Source of the DNA: Pseudomonas sp. LB-090624
GTDB taxonomy: Bacteria; Pseudomonadota; Gammaproteobacteria; Pseudomonadales; Pseudomonadaceae
Assembly (NCBI RefSeq): GCF_003205205.1
Contig: NZ_QJRL01000008.1
Location: 124,001 to 188,000, forward strand
DNA: 64,000 nt
Direction: 5' to 3'
Under the pieces are notes generated by a model. It saw nothing but the letters and a program-made list of their open reading frames with translations. It had not been told where the DNA came from and made no database searches. Of the stretch, positions 46,098 to 55,202 are shown in pieces (positions within the stretch are counted from its first letter, which is position 1; each line of letters starts with the position of its first letter). A program made the position numbers and the translations under genes.

Positions 46098-47864
46098 ATG
46101 TCACTCAAGGATCGATTCAGCGAAGAGTTGCGTTACCTGCATGAGCTGGGGAACGACTTCGCCAAAGACAACCCACAACTTGCCCGGCTGCTGGGCAAGG
46201 GTGGCAGCGACCCGGATGTCGAACGCCTGATGGAAGCCTTCGCGTTCCTGACGGCCAAGCTGCGCCTCAAGCTGGAGGATGACTTGCCAGAGTTGACGCA
46301 CCCGATGTTGCAGCTGCTGTGGCCCAACTACCTGCGGCCCCTGCCGAGCGCCACGATCATCCAGTTCACACCACTCAAGCAAGCGCTCAGCCAATCACAA
46401 CGCATTCCCAAAGGCTCACAGCTGTTCTCCAAACCCGTAGATGGCATGCCTTGTGAGTTTCGCACCTGCACGGCAGTGGATATCCATCCGTTCGAGATCG
46501 AATCGGTAAGCGCCACCCAGACGCTCGACAGTTCGGTGGCACGTATCGAGCTGCGAACATTGGTCGAGCGACCATTGAACACCCTCGGCTGCAACAGTCT
46601 GGATTTCCACCTGAGCGGTGATACCGAAACTGCCCGCACGCTGTACCTCTGGATCGCTCAATACCTCAAGCATGTGGCTGTGACGATCAATGGTGAGGTC
46701 CGCCGGCTGCCCGCCAGCAGTATCGTCTTCCCGGGTTTCAGCCCAGACGAAGGGCTGCTGCCTTACCCGCAGAACGTCTTCGACGGCTATCGGATCTTGC
46801 AGGAATACTTCGTATTTCCAAAGCGCTTCCACTTCTTCAGTGCAACCGGACTGCAGAAGGTCTGGCCCGATCAAGCCACTCAGCAGGTGGGCATTGAACT
46901 TCATTTCACCCGCCAGCTACCTGATTCGTTGCGTATCGGCATGGCGGACTTCAGCCTGTTCTGCACCCCGGCTGTAAACCTGTTCAGCCACAGTGCCGAA
47001 CCTATCGACCTCTCCAACCGGCACGCCCCTTCTGACCTCACGCCCAGAGGTAAAGAGCGGCATGCGTATGAAATTTTCAGCGTTGATCGGGTGATCAGCA
47101 CCCGCACGACAACTGACGGCAGTACCGGCGAACACCTACGCACTTTCCGCCCCTTCGAATCGTTCGCCCATGAGATCGAGCATGCTCAAGGGCGCACGGC
47201 GCTTTACTACCGCTATACCCTCGAAGATTCCCTGCGCGGCGATGGCGTCACGCACCGTATCGCTTTCGTACGTGCCGACGCCAACGCCTACACCGGTGAG
47301 CTGGAAACGGCGTCCATCGACCTGACCTGCACCAATCGCGATCTACCCCTGGCATTGGGCGTCGACGACATCAATGTGATTTCCGAAGTCACACCGCCGC
47401 TGACCACCTACACCAACATCTGTGCACCGACACGCCCCTATCGGCCGGTGCTCGATGGCCAGTTGCAGTGGGCGCTCATCTCCAACATGTCGCTCAACTA
47501 CCTGTCGCTGCTTTCTTGCGAGCCGCTTAAAGCGGTCATTCGTGCTTATGACTTCGTGGCGCTGCACGACCTGCAGCAGACACGCACTACCCATAAGCGC
47601 CTCGAAGGCATCCGGGATATCCAGACCGAACCTCTGGATTGGCTGATCAAGGGCCAGCCCATTCGCGGGCTACGCACACGACTGAAGCTGGATCAGGCCG
47701 CATTCCTTTGCGAGGGCGACCTGTACCTGTTCGGCTGCGTGCTCGCGCACTTCTTCGCCCTGTACGCCAGCATCAATTCCTTCCATCAACTGGAAGTGAT
47801 CAACACCACCAACAACGAGCGCTACACATGGCCCATCCAGACCGGCAAACAACCGCTGATCTAG
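46098..47864 (+). CDS. tssF: T6SS baseplate protein TssF
   Basis: A 588-residue protein. It opens with the family signature (FSEELRYLHELGNDFAKDNP, GSDPDVERLMEAFAFLTAKL, LTHPMLQLLWPNYLRPLPS). It contains FSVFCTPA-like text (FSLFCTPAVNLFSHSAEPI), which docks with TssG in the baseplate wedge, and ends with LGCVLAHFFALYASINSFHQL. Length is typical. It overlaps the tssG start by 37 bases, suggesting coupled, roughly stoichiometric synthesis. Confidence 0.96.
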   Translation: MSLKDRFSEELRYLHELGNDFAKDNPQLARLLGKGGSDPDVERLMEAFAFLTAKLRLKLEDDLPELTHPMLQLLWPNYLRPLPSATIIQFTPLKQALSQSQRIPKGSQLFSKPVDGMPCEFRTCTAVDIHPFEIESVSATQTLDSSVARIELRTLVERPLNTLGCNSLDFHLSGDTETARTLYLWIAQYLKHVAVTINGEVRRLPASSIVFPGFSPDEGLLPYPQNVFDGYRILQEYFVFPKRFHFFSATGLQKVWPDQATQQVGIELHFTRQLPDSLRIGMADFSLFCTPAVNLFSHSAEPIDLSNRHAPSDLTPRGKERHAYEIFSVDRVISTRTTTDGSTGEHLRTFRPFESFAHEIEHAQGRTALYYRYTLEDSLRGDGVTHRIAFVRADANAYTGELETASIDLTCTNRDLPLALGVDDINVISEVTPPLTTYTNICAPTRPYRPVLDGQLQWALISNMSLNYLSLLSCEPLKAVIRAYDFVALHDLQQTRTTHKRLEGIRDIQTEPLDWLIKGQPIRGLRTRLKLDQAAFLCEGDLYLFGCVLAHFFALYASINSFHQLEVINTTNNERYTWPIQTGKQPLI

Positions 47865-48844
47865 CCGACAAGTTGCTCGCCGACGCCCACCAGTACAACT
47901 TCTACCAGTTGCTGGAGCGCCTGCACGGCTTGCACGGGGATGACCTGGAACCGCGTTGGCCGGACCAGGCCACTCGGCTGCGCGTGCGTCTGGCCTGTGA
48001 TCCAAGGCTGACCTTTCCGGTTTCCGACGTGTACAAAGCCGAGCGCATGCCCGAGGCCGAAGACCGCTATCGCGTGTGCGCCACGTTCATGGGCCTGCAT
48101 GGCACTGACTCGCCGCTGCCGTCCTACTACCTGGAGCAGGTGGCCTACGAGCATGCGCAAGGCATCGGCGTGCGCCCGACTTTTTTCGACTTCTTCAATC
48201 ACTATCTGCTCAGCCTGCTGCACCGCATCTGGCGCAAGTACCGCTACTACATTCGCTTCCAGCCGGGTGCCAGCGATGGGTTCTCCCAGTACATCTTTGC
48301 CCTGCTCGGGTTGAATGACAAACAGCTTCGCGGCGACACCGCGTTGCCCTGGAGCCGGCTGCTCAGCTTCGCGGGCGTCATCGCCAGCCGCAGCCGCGCA
48401 CCGGGTACCGTCGCCGGCATCATTGCCCACTGCTTCGACCTGAAGCAGGTGCAGATCCGCGAGTTCGAAACCCGCTCGGTGCCTACGACAATCCAGCAAC
48501 AGGTCAGCCTTGGCCGCAACAACGGTGAGCTGGGCAGTTCCTTCATGGTCGGCAGCCGCACGCGCACGCGCAGCAGCAAATTTACCATCGTGATCAGTGA
48601 GCTTGACCAGGCACAGCTGCGCGACTTGCTGCCCAGCGGCATCAACTTCAATCGCTTGCGCGCCCTGATCGACTTCCTGTTGCGCGACGGGTTGGCCTAC
48701 GACCTGGAATTGCGGCTGCAACAGAACGCGCTGTCGCCCTTCTGCCTACACCCGAGCCAAGGCGCTCACTTGGGCTGGACCAGCTTCGTCGATGACCGCC
48801 ACGGCCAGATCAGTCCCGTTGTACGGTTCCGGGGGCGCTCATGA
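47828..48844 (+). CDS. tssG: T6SS baseplate protein TssG
   Basis: A 338-residue protein. It shows the conserved start (YNFYQLLERLHG, with RLRVRLACDPRLTFP), FMGLHGTDSPLPSYYLEQV, the FDFFNHYLLSLLHRIWRKYRY motif and FLLRDGLAYDLELRL near the end. The ATG at 47828 is chosen by match to the family N-terminus; the upstream frame is a shadow of tssF. The stop overlaps the FHA gene by four bases. Confidence 0.95.
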   Translation: MAHPDRQTTADLADKLLADAHQYNFYQLLERLHGLHGDDLEPRWPDQATRLRVRLACDPRLTFPVSDVYKAERMPEAEDRYRVCATFMGLHGTDSPLPSYYLEQVAYEHAQGIGVRPTFFDFFNHYLLSLLHRIWRKYRYYIRFQPGASDGFSQYIFALLGLNDKQLRGDTALPWSRLLSFAGVIASRSRAPGTVAGIIAHCFDLKQVQIREFETRSVPTTIQQQVSLGRNNGELGSSFMVGSRTRTRSSKFTIVISELDQAQLRDLLPSGINFNRLRALIDFLLRDGLAYDLELRLQQNALSPFCLHPSQGAHLGWTSFVDDRHGQISPVVRFRGRS

Positions 48845-49398
48845 GCACATTGACCTTGAGCATCACCAACCTCGACCAGTTGCTGCACAACGTCACGGCC
48901 CGGCACGAATTCGATCGCGCAGGCGGCACCGTCGGCAGCGCAGGCGCCGCGTGGCTGATCAATGACCGTGAGCAGAGCGTGGCGCCGATCCACTGCGAGA
49001 TCCGTTGGATAGAAGGCAGCTTCTGTGTGATCGACCGCTGCGGGCGCACTTACCTGAACGACAACTTGGACAGCCTGGGCACGCCAGCAGTCAGGCGCCT
49101 GCTTGAGGGTGACCAGCTTCGTGTTGGCGCTTACCGACTGTTGGCTCAGCTCTCACAAACGGATGCACGTTCGCTGGAGCAGTTGTTCAGCGCTGATTCG
49201 CGAGTACTTGACCGACTTATCCTGGATGCACCCGCAGAGCATTGGCTTAAAAAGCCCACAACGACCCCAGAAGTCGCTGAGATCTGCTCGGTATTCGATG
49301 CGGGTATGGGCAACGATCCGTTGGCAGCATTGGATGCGGCGACAGAAACCACGCAAGAGAACCCGCTGGACCGTTTGATTGCAGGAGAACGCCCATGA
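48841..49398 (+). CDS. short FHA-domain T6SS accessory protein
   Basis: A 185-residue protein whose first 100 residues form a forkhead-associated domain (GGTVGSAGAAWLIND, IHCEIRWIEGSFCVIDRCGRTYLND, GDQLRVGAYRLLAQL), which binds phosphothreonine in T6SS regulation. The S-x-x-H region of classic FHA domains is kept in part (the His of IHCEI). The C-terminal TagH domain found in longer relatives is missing; only a short acidic tail follows. It lies between tssG and tssJ with ATGA overlaps. No PpkA kinase or PppA phosphatase gene is visible here. Confidence 0.85.
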   Translation: MSTLTLSITNLDQLLHNVTARHEFDRAGGTVGSAGAAWLINDREQSVAPIHCEIRWIEGSFCVIDRCGRTYLNDNLDSLGTPAVRRLLEGDQLRVGAYRLLAQLSQTDARSLEQLFSADSRVLDRLILDAPAEHWLKKPTTTPEVAEICSVFDAGMGNDPLAALDAATETTQENPLDRLIAGERP

Positions 49399-50189
49399 CG
49401 CGTCATTCACTCGTGTTCGGCGTTCTGGCGACGCTGATCGGGCTCTCAGGCTGCACTGCCCTGAGCAAAATGGGCCAGGTGGCGATGGACCCCTCGATCC
49501 CCGTCGGCCCGACCAAGGATCAGCCCACCGAAGTTGCTTTCAGCATCAACGCCAGCCCCACCCTCAACAGCAATCCCAGCAGTGTGGATGCGGCGGTAGA
49601 GCAAACAAGCAGCCTGGAACCCAGCCCTTACGCGGTCAGTTTGAGCGCGGGCGACCCCTACGCCCTGATCGAAAAAGTCGGAACCCTGTTCGAGTTTCTG
49701 CAGGCGCAATTCCCGGCTATCTCCCCCGTCGAGATGCAAGAGGACGAGGCCGATTCACCCCTTCGCTCACCCTTCGAGGAAAGTACGCCCGGCCGCTACG
49801 AAGATTCGAATGTGCAGCTGACCTTGCCGCGCGCGACCACGGCCACCCCTGAGCCGGTCGCCACCCCAATGGCCATCAAGATCCTGCAACTGCGCGACGA
49901 CACGCTGCTGCGCAACAGCCTCTATGACCTGTTGGACAAGGACCCCGCCAAGGCGCTGCGCAGTACCTACATCCGCGATGACGACTACCTGCTACGCCCT
50001 GGGCAGTTCAAGTTCATCCCCTTCGCCGCCCTCGAGCCCGAGACCCGGTTCGTTGCGGTGATCGCCGATTACCGCAATCAGGAAAACGCCACCTGGAGCC
50101 AGGTGCTGCGCATTCCGCCGCGCGGCCAACACATCATCCTGTCGATCTTGCTCAACGACACGCAGGTCCTGCTGAAGGAAGAAGACTGA
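49395..50189 (+). CDS. tssJ: T6SS outer-membrane lipoprotein TssJ, enlarged
   Basis: A 264-residue lipoprotein: signal peptide ending in the lipobox LSGC (Cys20), then DPSIPVGPTKDQPTEVAFSINASPTLN, the transthyretin-like start seen in TssJ. It ends with FRFVAVIADYRNQENATWSQ (written here as FVAVIADYR and WSQVLRIPP), the TssM-contacting strand. Most TssJ proteins are about 150-190 residues. The excess lies in the middle (about 50-140), a region rich in acidic, Ser and Pro residues. The role is to anchor the TssM periplasmic domain at the outer membrane. It overlaps the FHA gene by four bases. Confidence 0.88.
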   Translation: MTRHSLVFGVLATLIGLSGCTALSKMGQVAMDPSIPVGPTKDQPTEVAFSINASPTLNSNPSSVDAAVEQTSSLEPSPYAVSLSAGDPYALIEKVGTLFEFLQAQFPAISPVEMQEDEADSPLRSPFEESTPGRYEDSNVQLTLPRATTATPEPVATPMAIKILQLRDDTLLRNSLYDLLDKDPAKALRSTYIRDDDYLLRPGQFKFIPFAALEPETRFVAVIADYRNQENATWSQVLRIPPRGQHIILSILLNDTQVLLKEED

Positions 50190-50235
50190 TGGTTGCCCAA
50201 CCCTTCTTACTCACTCACGCTGACACGGAGCGCTC

Positions 50236-51573
50236 ATGAGTTCACGTAATCCCGTCCTGTGGCCCGAAGGCCTGTTCGTCAAACCGCAGCATTTCCAGCA
50301 GGCTGCCCGCGCAACAGAAGCGGCCCTGCATCAACGTCTCGCCAGCCTGAACGCAGCCTTCTATGGCTTCAGCGAGCTGCAACTGAACGACGAATACCTG
50401 AGCCTGGGCAAGATCGCCATCACCCGCGCACGCGGCATCATGCCGGACGGCACGGTGTTCGACATCCCGGCAGACCTGCCACCGCCGCCGCCGCTGGAGA
50501 TCGAGGACGACGGTGCGAAGGACAGCGAAGTCTACCTCTGCCTGCCACTGCGCACCGAGGGTGGCCGAGAGGTGAGCTGGCCGGACAATGCCGCCAACTT
50601 CCGCTACAGCGCACAGCCTCTGGAAATCAAGGACACCCATAGCGCCGACGGCGACCTGGCTCAGGTCGATCTGGCGGTGCCCAACCTGCAACTCAAACGC
50701 AAGGCCGACGACAGCAGCGCTTACACCCGACTGGCCATGGCACGCATCCTGGAACGCCGGCCCGATGGCAGCCTGCAACTGGATGAAGGGTTCTACCCGA
50801 CCAGCGTCTCGTTACGGGCAGTGCCGGCACTCCAGCGTTACCTCGAAGAAATCACCAACACCCTGCGCGAGCGCTCACGCAACCTAGCCAGCCGGATTGG
50901 CGCCTCGGGCCAGTCCGGCATCGCCGATATTCGCGACTTCAACCTGCTGCAGGCCATGAACCGCTGGTGGCCTTGCTTCCAACACTTGGCCAGGCAGGGG
51001 CAGACCCACCCTGAACAGTTGTACCTGCACATGAGCCAGGCCTGTGGCGAGTTCGTGACCTTCACCGACGAGAGCCGGCTGCCTCCAGAATTTCCTGCCT
51101 ATCAGCACACTGCATTGCGCACGTCGTTCAAACCGCTGCAGGACACCTTACGCCGCGCCCTGGGTACGGTCCTGCAACCGCGGGCTGTATCGCTGCCGCT
51201 GGACGCACTGGATTACGGCGTAATGACGACAACGCTCGAAGACCGCCGCTTGATCGATGACGCCGACTTCATCCTCGCCGTGCGTGCCGATCTGCCACCG
51301 CCGACGTTACGCCAGCTGTTCATGCAGAAAGCCAAGGTCACCTCCCTGGAGACCTTGAATGACCTGGTGCATAAGCAGCTACCCGGTATTGCGCTACAGC
51401 CTCTGCCGGTAGCGCCTCGCGACCTCCCCTTCCATGCGGGCTTCAGCTATTTCGAGCTCGACCGCCGCGACCCGGCCTGGGCCTGCATGAAGACGGCCAA
51501 CGGTTTCGGGATTCATATCGCGGGCGAGTTCCCTGGGCTTGAGCTGCAGTTCTGGGCGATCAGGAGTGAGTGA
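50236..51573 (+). CDS. tssK: T6SS baseplate protein TssK
   Basis: A 445-residue protein with the family opening (NPVLWPEGLFVKPQHFQQA), SFYGF-type text (AAFYGFSELQLN), LPPPPPLEIEDD and the C-terminal receptor-binding-like domain ending FWAIR. TssK is a trimer linking the baseplate to the TssL/TssM membrane complex. Its ribosome site (CGGAGCGCTC) is seven to ten bases upstream. tssL starts one base after its stop. Confidence 0.96.
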   Translation: MSSRNPVLWPEGLFVKPQHFQQAARATEAALHQRLASLNAAFYGFSELQLNDEYLSLGKIAITRARGIMPDGTVFDIPADLPPPPPLEIEDDGAKDSEVYLCLPLRTEGGREVSWPDNAANFRYSAQPLEIKDTHSADGDLAQVDLAVPNLQLKRKADDSSAYTRLAMARILERRPDGSLQLDEGFYPTSVSLRAVPALQRYLEEITNTLRERSRNLASRIGASGQSGIADIRDFNLLQAMNRWWPCFQHLARQGQTHPEQLYLHMSQACGEFVTFTDESRLPPEFPAYQHTALRTSFKPLQDTLRRALGTVLQPRAVSLPLDALDYGVMTTTLEDRRLIDDADFILAVRADLPPPTLRQLFMQKAKVTSLETLNDLVHKQLPGIALQPLPVAPRDLPFHAGFSYFELDRRDPAWACMKTANGFGIHIAGEFPGLELQFWAIRSE

Positions 51574-51574
51574 G

Positions 51575-52429
51575 ATGCAAGAGAACAACCTCGCCAACAA
51601 TGAAACCGCCTCTGCTCAAACCGCGCAGTTTCAATCGATGCTTCAGAAGTCTTTACCCGATGACACCACAGCATCCGAGGCAACTGCTCCAGAGCGAGAA
51701 CCCACCTATCAGGGGTACCCAGCTGATCCGGACTTTCAGTTGCGGGGCGGCTACGACAATCTGATGTTGGATGCGGCTGCACCGCTGTTTGGCCTCGTCA
51801 TACGCCTACGCACGCTCGATACGCTGCCCAACATCGAGGAAGTGCACCGGCAGGTGCGCAACCAGATTGAAAACATCCAGCAAGAGATGCGCCAGCATGG
51901 CTACGAGACCACGCAACTTCTGGCGTATTCCTACGGCCTGTGCCTGTTCATCGATGAGGCCGTGATGGAGCGGCCCTGGGGTCAGGCCAGCCTCTGGAGC
52001 CAGGAGCCCCTGCTCAGCATTTTCCACAGCGAAACGTTCGGTGGTGAAAAGATCTTCACCGTGATTTCGCGCCTGATGCAAGAGCCCCAGCAGTACAAGG
52101 ACGTGCTGGAGTTCATGTACTTCATCCTGTGCCTGGGCCTGAAGGGCAAGTACGCCCTGGCGCCAAAGGGCGAAGAAACGCTGAACACCCTCATTCACCA
52201 ACTCCACGGAATCATCCGTGATCTACGGGGACCCACGCCGACAACGGTCTGCGACCCCTACACCAACGTCGCCCCGCGCAACTTCCGTATGAACCGGCAG
52301 TGGCCCTGGTGGAGCCCGTTGGTGATTTCTGCCATTGCGATGGCCACAGCCTACGGCATCTACAGCTACCGCCTGCACCTGATCACCAATGAGGTGCTGC
52401 AGTCGCTCAACGGCATCTTGCAGCAGTAA
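51575..52429 (+). CDS. tssL: T6SS inner-membrane protein TssL (DotU/IcmH family)
   Basis: A 284-residue protein: a polar N-terminus, then the DotU helical domain (NLMLDAAAPLFGLVIRLRTL, YGLCLFIDEAVMERPWG, LLSIFHSETFGGEKIF, LEFMYFILCLGLKGKY), then a single C-terminal membrane helix (SPLVISAIAMATAYGIYSYRL) typical of tail-anchored TssL. No peptidoglycan-binding extension is present, so peptidoglycan anchoring would need another protein. The ATG at 51575 has AGGAG eight bases upstream; an upstream frame start inside tssK is unlikely. Confidence 0.95.
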   Translation: MQENNLANNETASAQTAQFQSMLQKSLPDDTTASEATAPEREPTYQGYPADPDFQLRGGYDNLMLDAAAPLFGLVIRLRTLDTLPNIEEVHRQVRNQIENIQQEMRQHGYETTQLLAYSYGLCLFIDEAVMERPWGQASLWSQEPLLSIFHSETFGGEKIFTVISRLMQEPQQYKDVLEFMYFILCLGLKGKYALAPKGEETLNTLIHQLHGIIRDLRGPTPTTVCDPYTNVAPRNFRMNRQWPWWSPLVISAIAMATAYGIYSYRLHLITNEVLQSLNGILQQ

Positions 52430-52556
52430 ACAGGCGGCACACCCGAATTCAATGAATTGATGGGGCATTTGCCTCGTTGAAAAAGCCCATCGATTTCGAT
52501 GGCCACGCTGCCTTTTGTGCGCGTGCTTATCCACATGGACGCAGGAGAAAACTGCC

Positions 52557-53072
52557 ATGCCAACACCCGCTTACATCAAGATCGAAGGCCAGACCCAAGG
52601 CAACATCACCGCAGGCGCCTTCACCTCCGATTCGGTCGGCAACGTGTTTGTTGAGGGCCACGAAGACGAGATTCTGGTGCAGGAGATCAAGCACCAAGTG
52701 ACCGTACCTACCGACCCGCAGAGCGGCCAGCCTGCAGGCCAACGAGTCCACAAACCATTCATCTTCACCAGCGCGCTGAACAAGGCGACACCGCTGATGT
52801 ATCAGGCGCTGTCCAGCGGCGAAATGCTGCCGACCGTTGAAGTCAACTGGTATCGCACTTCCGTGGAGGGCAAGCAAGAGCACTTCTTCACCACCAAGCT
52901 GGAGGACGCCACCATCGTCGATATCAACACGGTGCTGCCGCATGCGCAGAACCAGAAGAATGCGAACTACACCCAGCTGATCGAGGTGGCGATGTCCTAC
53001 CGCAAGATATCCTGGACCCACGTAGTGGCAGGCACTGAAGGCTCCGACGACTGGCGTAAACCCATCGCCTAA
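52557..53072 (+). CDS. hcp: T6SS tube protein Hcp (TssD)
   Basis: A 171-residue protein with the Hcp start (PTPAYIKIEGQTQGNITAG), the KPFIFTSALNKATPLMYQAL segment and the late strand VAMSYRKISWTHV. Hcp hexamers stack into the inner tube and carry effectors. The ATG at 52557 has AGGAG nine bases upstream. A 127-bp gap precedes it and a hairpin follows, so hcp may have its own promoter and higher expression, as is usual. Confidence 0.97.
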   Translation: MPTPAYIKIEGQTQGNITAGAFTSDSVGNVFVEGHEDEILVQEIKHQVTVPTDPQSGQPAGQRVHKPFIFTSALNKATPLMYQALSSGEMLPTVEVNWYRTSVEGKQEHFFTTKLEDATIVDINTVLPHAQNQKNANYTQLIEVAMSYRKISWTHVVAGTEGSDDWRKPIA

Positions 53073-53085
53073 CCCGGCTGAACAT

Positions 53086-53110
53086 CCCTGGCAGGCATGC
53101 CCTGCCAGGG
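53086..53110 (+). other. stem-loop between hcp and vgrG
   Basis: CCCTGGCAGG (53086-53095), loop CATGC, and CCTGCCAGGG (53101-53110) form a perfect 10-bp stem 13 bp after the hcp stop. It is followed by GTGTTTG rather than a T-run, so it is likely a partial terminator or 3' mRNA stabiliser that raises hcp over vgrG. Confidence 0.65.
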
Positions 53111-53144
53111 GTGTTTGAACTCTCAGACGGCGGAAGGACTTTTC

Positions 53145-55187
53145 ATGCCCAGCCAATCTGATTTGCGGTACACCTTCGAGCCACTCGTTGGCAATGCCGA
53201 ATTTGAAGTGGTGTCGTTCGAACTCAAGGAAGCGATCAGCACACCCTTCACCCTCGAACTGGAATTGATCAGTTTCGAGCCCGACATCAACTTCGGTGAG
53301 TTGCTGGATAAGCCCATCGTCTTCACGATCTGGGATGGCAAAGGACCGGTGCGCTACGTGCACGGCCTGGTCAGCCGGTTCAGCCAGGGCGAAAGCGGCT
53401 TCTACCGTACCTACTACCACGCCTTGGTAGAGCCCATCCTGGCGCGCGCCGGGCTGCGTTCGAACTGGCGCATCTTTCAGCAAAAGACCGTCCCGCAGAT
53501 TCTTGAGCTGATGCTCAAGCGTCAGGGCATCGATCAATACGAGCTTCGCGCGAGCATGGACCACCCGGTGCGCGAGTTCTGCGTGCAAGCGGGCGAGACC
53601 GACCTCAACTTCATCGCCCGCCTGGCGGCTGAAGAGGGCTTCGTCTATCGCTTCGAGCACAGTGAAAAACTGCACAAGTTGATCATCACGGATCAGCTGC
53701 TATCCCTTGGGCTGATCAGCCACGGCGCGCTCAAGACTGACAACGATGACGAAGGTTTCTTTGAAGGTGAAGACGTTATCGACCCCGGCACCGTGCTGTA
53801 CCAGTCCAACAGTGGCGGCGATCAGGCCAGACCCTGCCTGCGGCGCCTGCGCTACAGCGAGCAGGTACGAACCTCACGGCAGGTCCAGCGCGACTACACC
53901 TTCACCCATCCGGCGTATCGCCAGGAACACCGTGCTGCCGGCCCTTTCCTGGAACACCAATCCACCGACTACGAGCGCTTCGACTATCCCGGTCGCTACA
54001 AACGCGATGCCGTGGGCAAGCCGTTCACTGAGAACCGGATTACCGCCCTGCGCCACGATGTGCGAATTGTCGATGTTCAGGGCGATGACGTCAGGCTGCA
54101 GCCTGGCCTGAGCTTCACACTCACAGGCCACCCACGCGACGACCTGAATGCTCACTGGCGCGTGAACGAAGTCGTTCACAAGGGCAGCCAGTTCACCAGC
54201 CTTCAGGAAGAAGCAGCCGGCGTCGATCAAAGCACACGCTATGAGCAAACCGCTCAACTTGTTCCCGGCAGAACCGAGTGGCGCCCCGCTCCGCTGGACA
54301 AGCCCCGAGTCGATGGGCCGCACATGGCCACCGTGGTCGGCCCAGCGGGCGAGGAGATTTACTGCGACGAATGGGGCCGGGTCAAGGTCAGCTTCCCCTG
54401 GGACCGGGAGAGCAACAACAACGAGTTCAGCTCCTGCTGGGTACGCGTATCACAGGGCTGGGCTGGTGGTAGCTGGGGCTCGATGGCCATCCCGCGTATC
54501 GGCCAGGACGTGATCATCCAATACGTCAATGGCGATCCCGACCAACCAATGATCACCGGGCGTACCTATTGCGGTAACCAGTTGCCGCCCTACGACCTGC
54601 CCGACCACAAGACCCGCATGACCATCAAGAGCCAGACCCACAAGGGCGATGGCTTCAACGAGCTGCGTTTCGAGGATGAGCTGGGTCGGCAGGAGGTTTT
54701 TATCCATGCGGAGAAGGACCAGAACAACGTCGTAAAGCACAACGAAACCACCTTCGTCGGCAATGACCGCAGCGAGCGGGTGGACCATAACGAAAGCATC
54801 TCCATCGGCGACCACCGCACCGAAGACGTTGGCAAGAACGAAACTATCAGCATCGGCGCCAACCGCAGCGTGACCATCGGTGCCAACAAGACTGAAACCA
54901 TCGCGCTGGCCAAGGCGTTGACCATTGGCGCGGGCTACCAAGTCAGTGTCGGTGCGGCAATGAACACGACAGTTGGTCTTAGCCAAAGCGAACAGGTGGG
55001 CATCCACAAGTCCGTAATCGTTGGCAACCGCTTCAACATCACGACAGGCGACGAACTCAGCATCACGGTTGGCAAAGCGTCGTTAGTCATGAAGTCCGAC
55101 GGGACCGTGCTGATCAATGGCAGCAACTTTGACTTCAGTGCCACAGGGCCTGTGCAAATCAACGGCAAGGATGTCGATATCAACTGA
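53145..55187 (+). CDS. vgrG: T6SS spike protein VgrG (TssI)
   Basis: A 680-residue protein. The gp27-like region (residues 1-about 380: FEPLVGNAEFEVVSF, GLVSRFSQGESGF, YELRASMDHPVREFCVQ) is followed by the gp5-like OB fold (VVGPAGEEIYCDEWGRVKVSF, CWVRVSQGWAGGSWGSM, PRIGQDVIIQY, GDPDQPMITGRTYC). The beta-helix spike comes last, with NETxxVG/NRSVTIG-type repeats ending in VQINGKDVDIN. No extra catalytic C-terminal domain is present. The toxin is therefore carried separately, by the DUF2169/DUF4150/effector genes that follow. The start at 53145 has GGAAGGA upstream. Confidence 0.96.
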   Translation: MPSQSDLRYTFEPLVGNAEFEVVSFELKEAISTPFTLELELISFEPDINFGELLDKPIVFTIWDGKGPVRYVHGLVSRFSQGESGFYRTYYHALVEPILARAGLRSNWRIFQQKTVPQILELMLKRQGIDQYELRASMDHPVREFCVQAGETDLNFIARLAAEEGFVYRFEHSEKLHKLIITDQLLSLGLISHGALKTDNDDEGFFEGEDVIDPGTVLYQSNSGGDQARPCLRRLRYSEQVRTSRQVQRDYTFTHPAYRQEHRAAGPFLEHQSTDYERFDYPGRYKRDAVGKPFTENRITALRHDVRIVDVQGDDVRLQPGLSFTLTGHPRDDLNAHWRVNEVVHKGSQFTSLQEEAAGVDQSTRYEQTAQLVPGRTEWRPAPLDKPRVDGPHMATVVGPAGEEIYCDEWGRVKVSFPWDRESNNNEFSSCWVRVSQGWAGGSWGSMAIPRIGQDVIIQYVNGDPDQPMITGRTYCGNQLPPYDLPDHKTRMTIKSQTHKGDGFNELRFEDELGRQEVFIHAEKDQNNVVKHNETTFVGNDRSERVDHNESISIGDHRTEDVGKNETISIGANRSVTIGANKTETIALAKALTIGAGYQVSVGAAMNTTVGLSQSEQVGIHKSVIVGNRFNITTGDELSITVGKASLVMKSDGTVLINGSNFDFSATGPVQINGKDVDIN

Positions 55188-55202
55188 AGGGGTAACGCCC
55201 AT

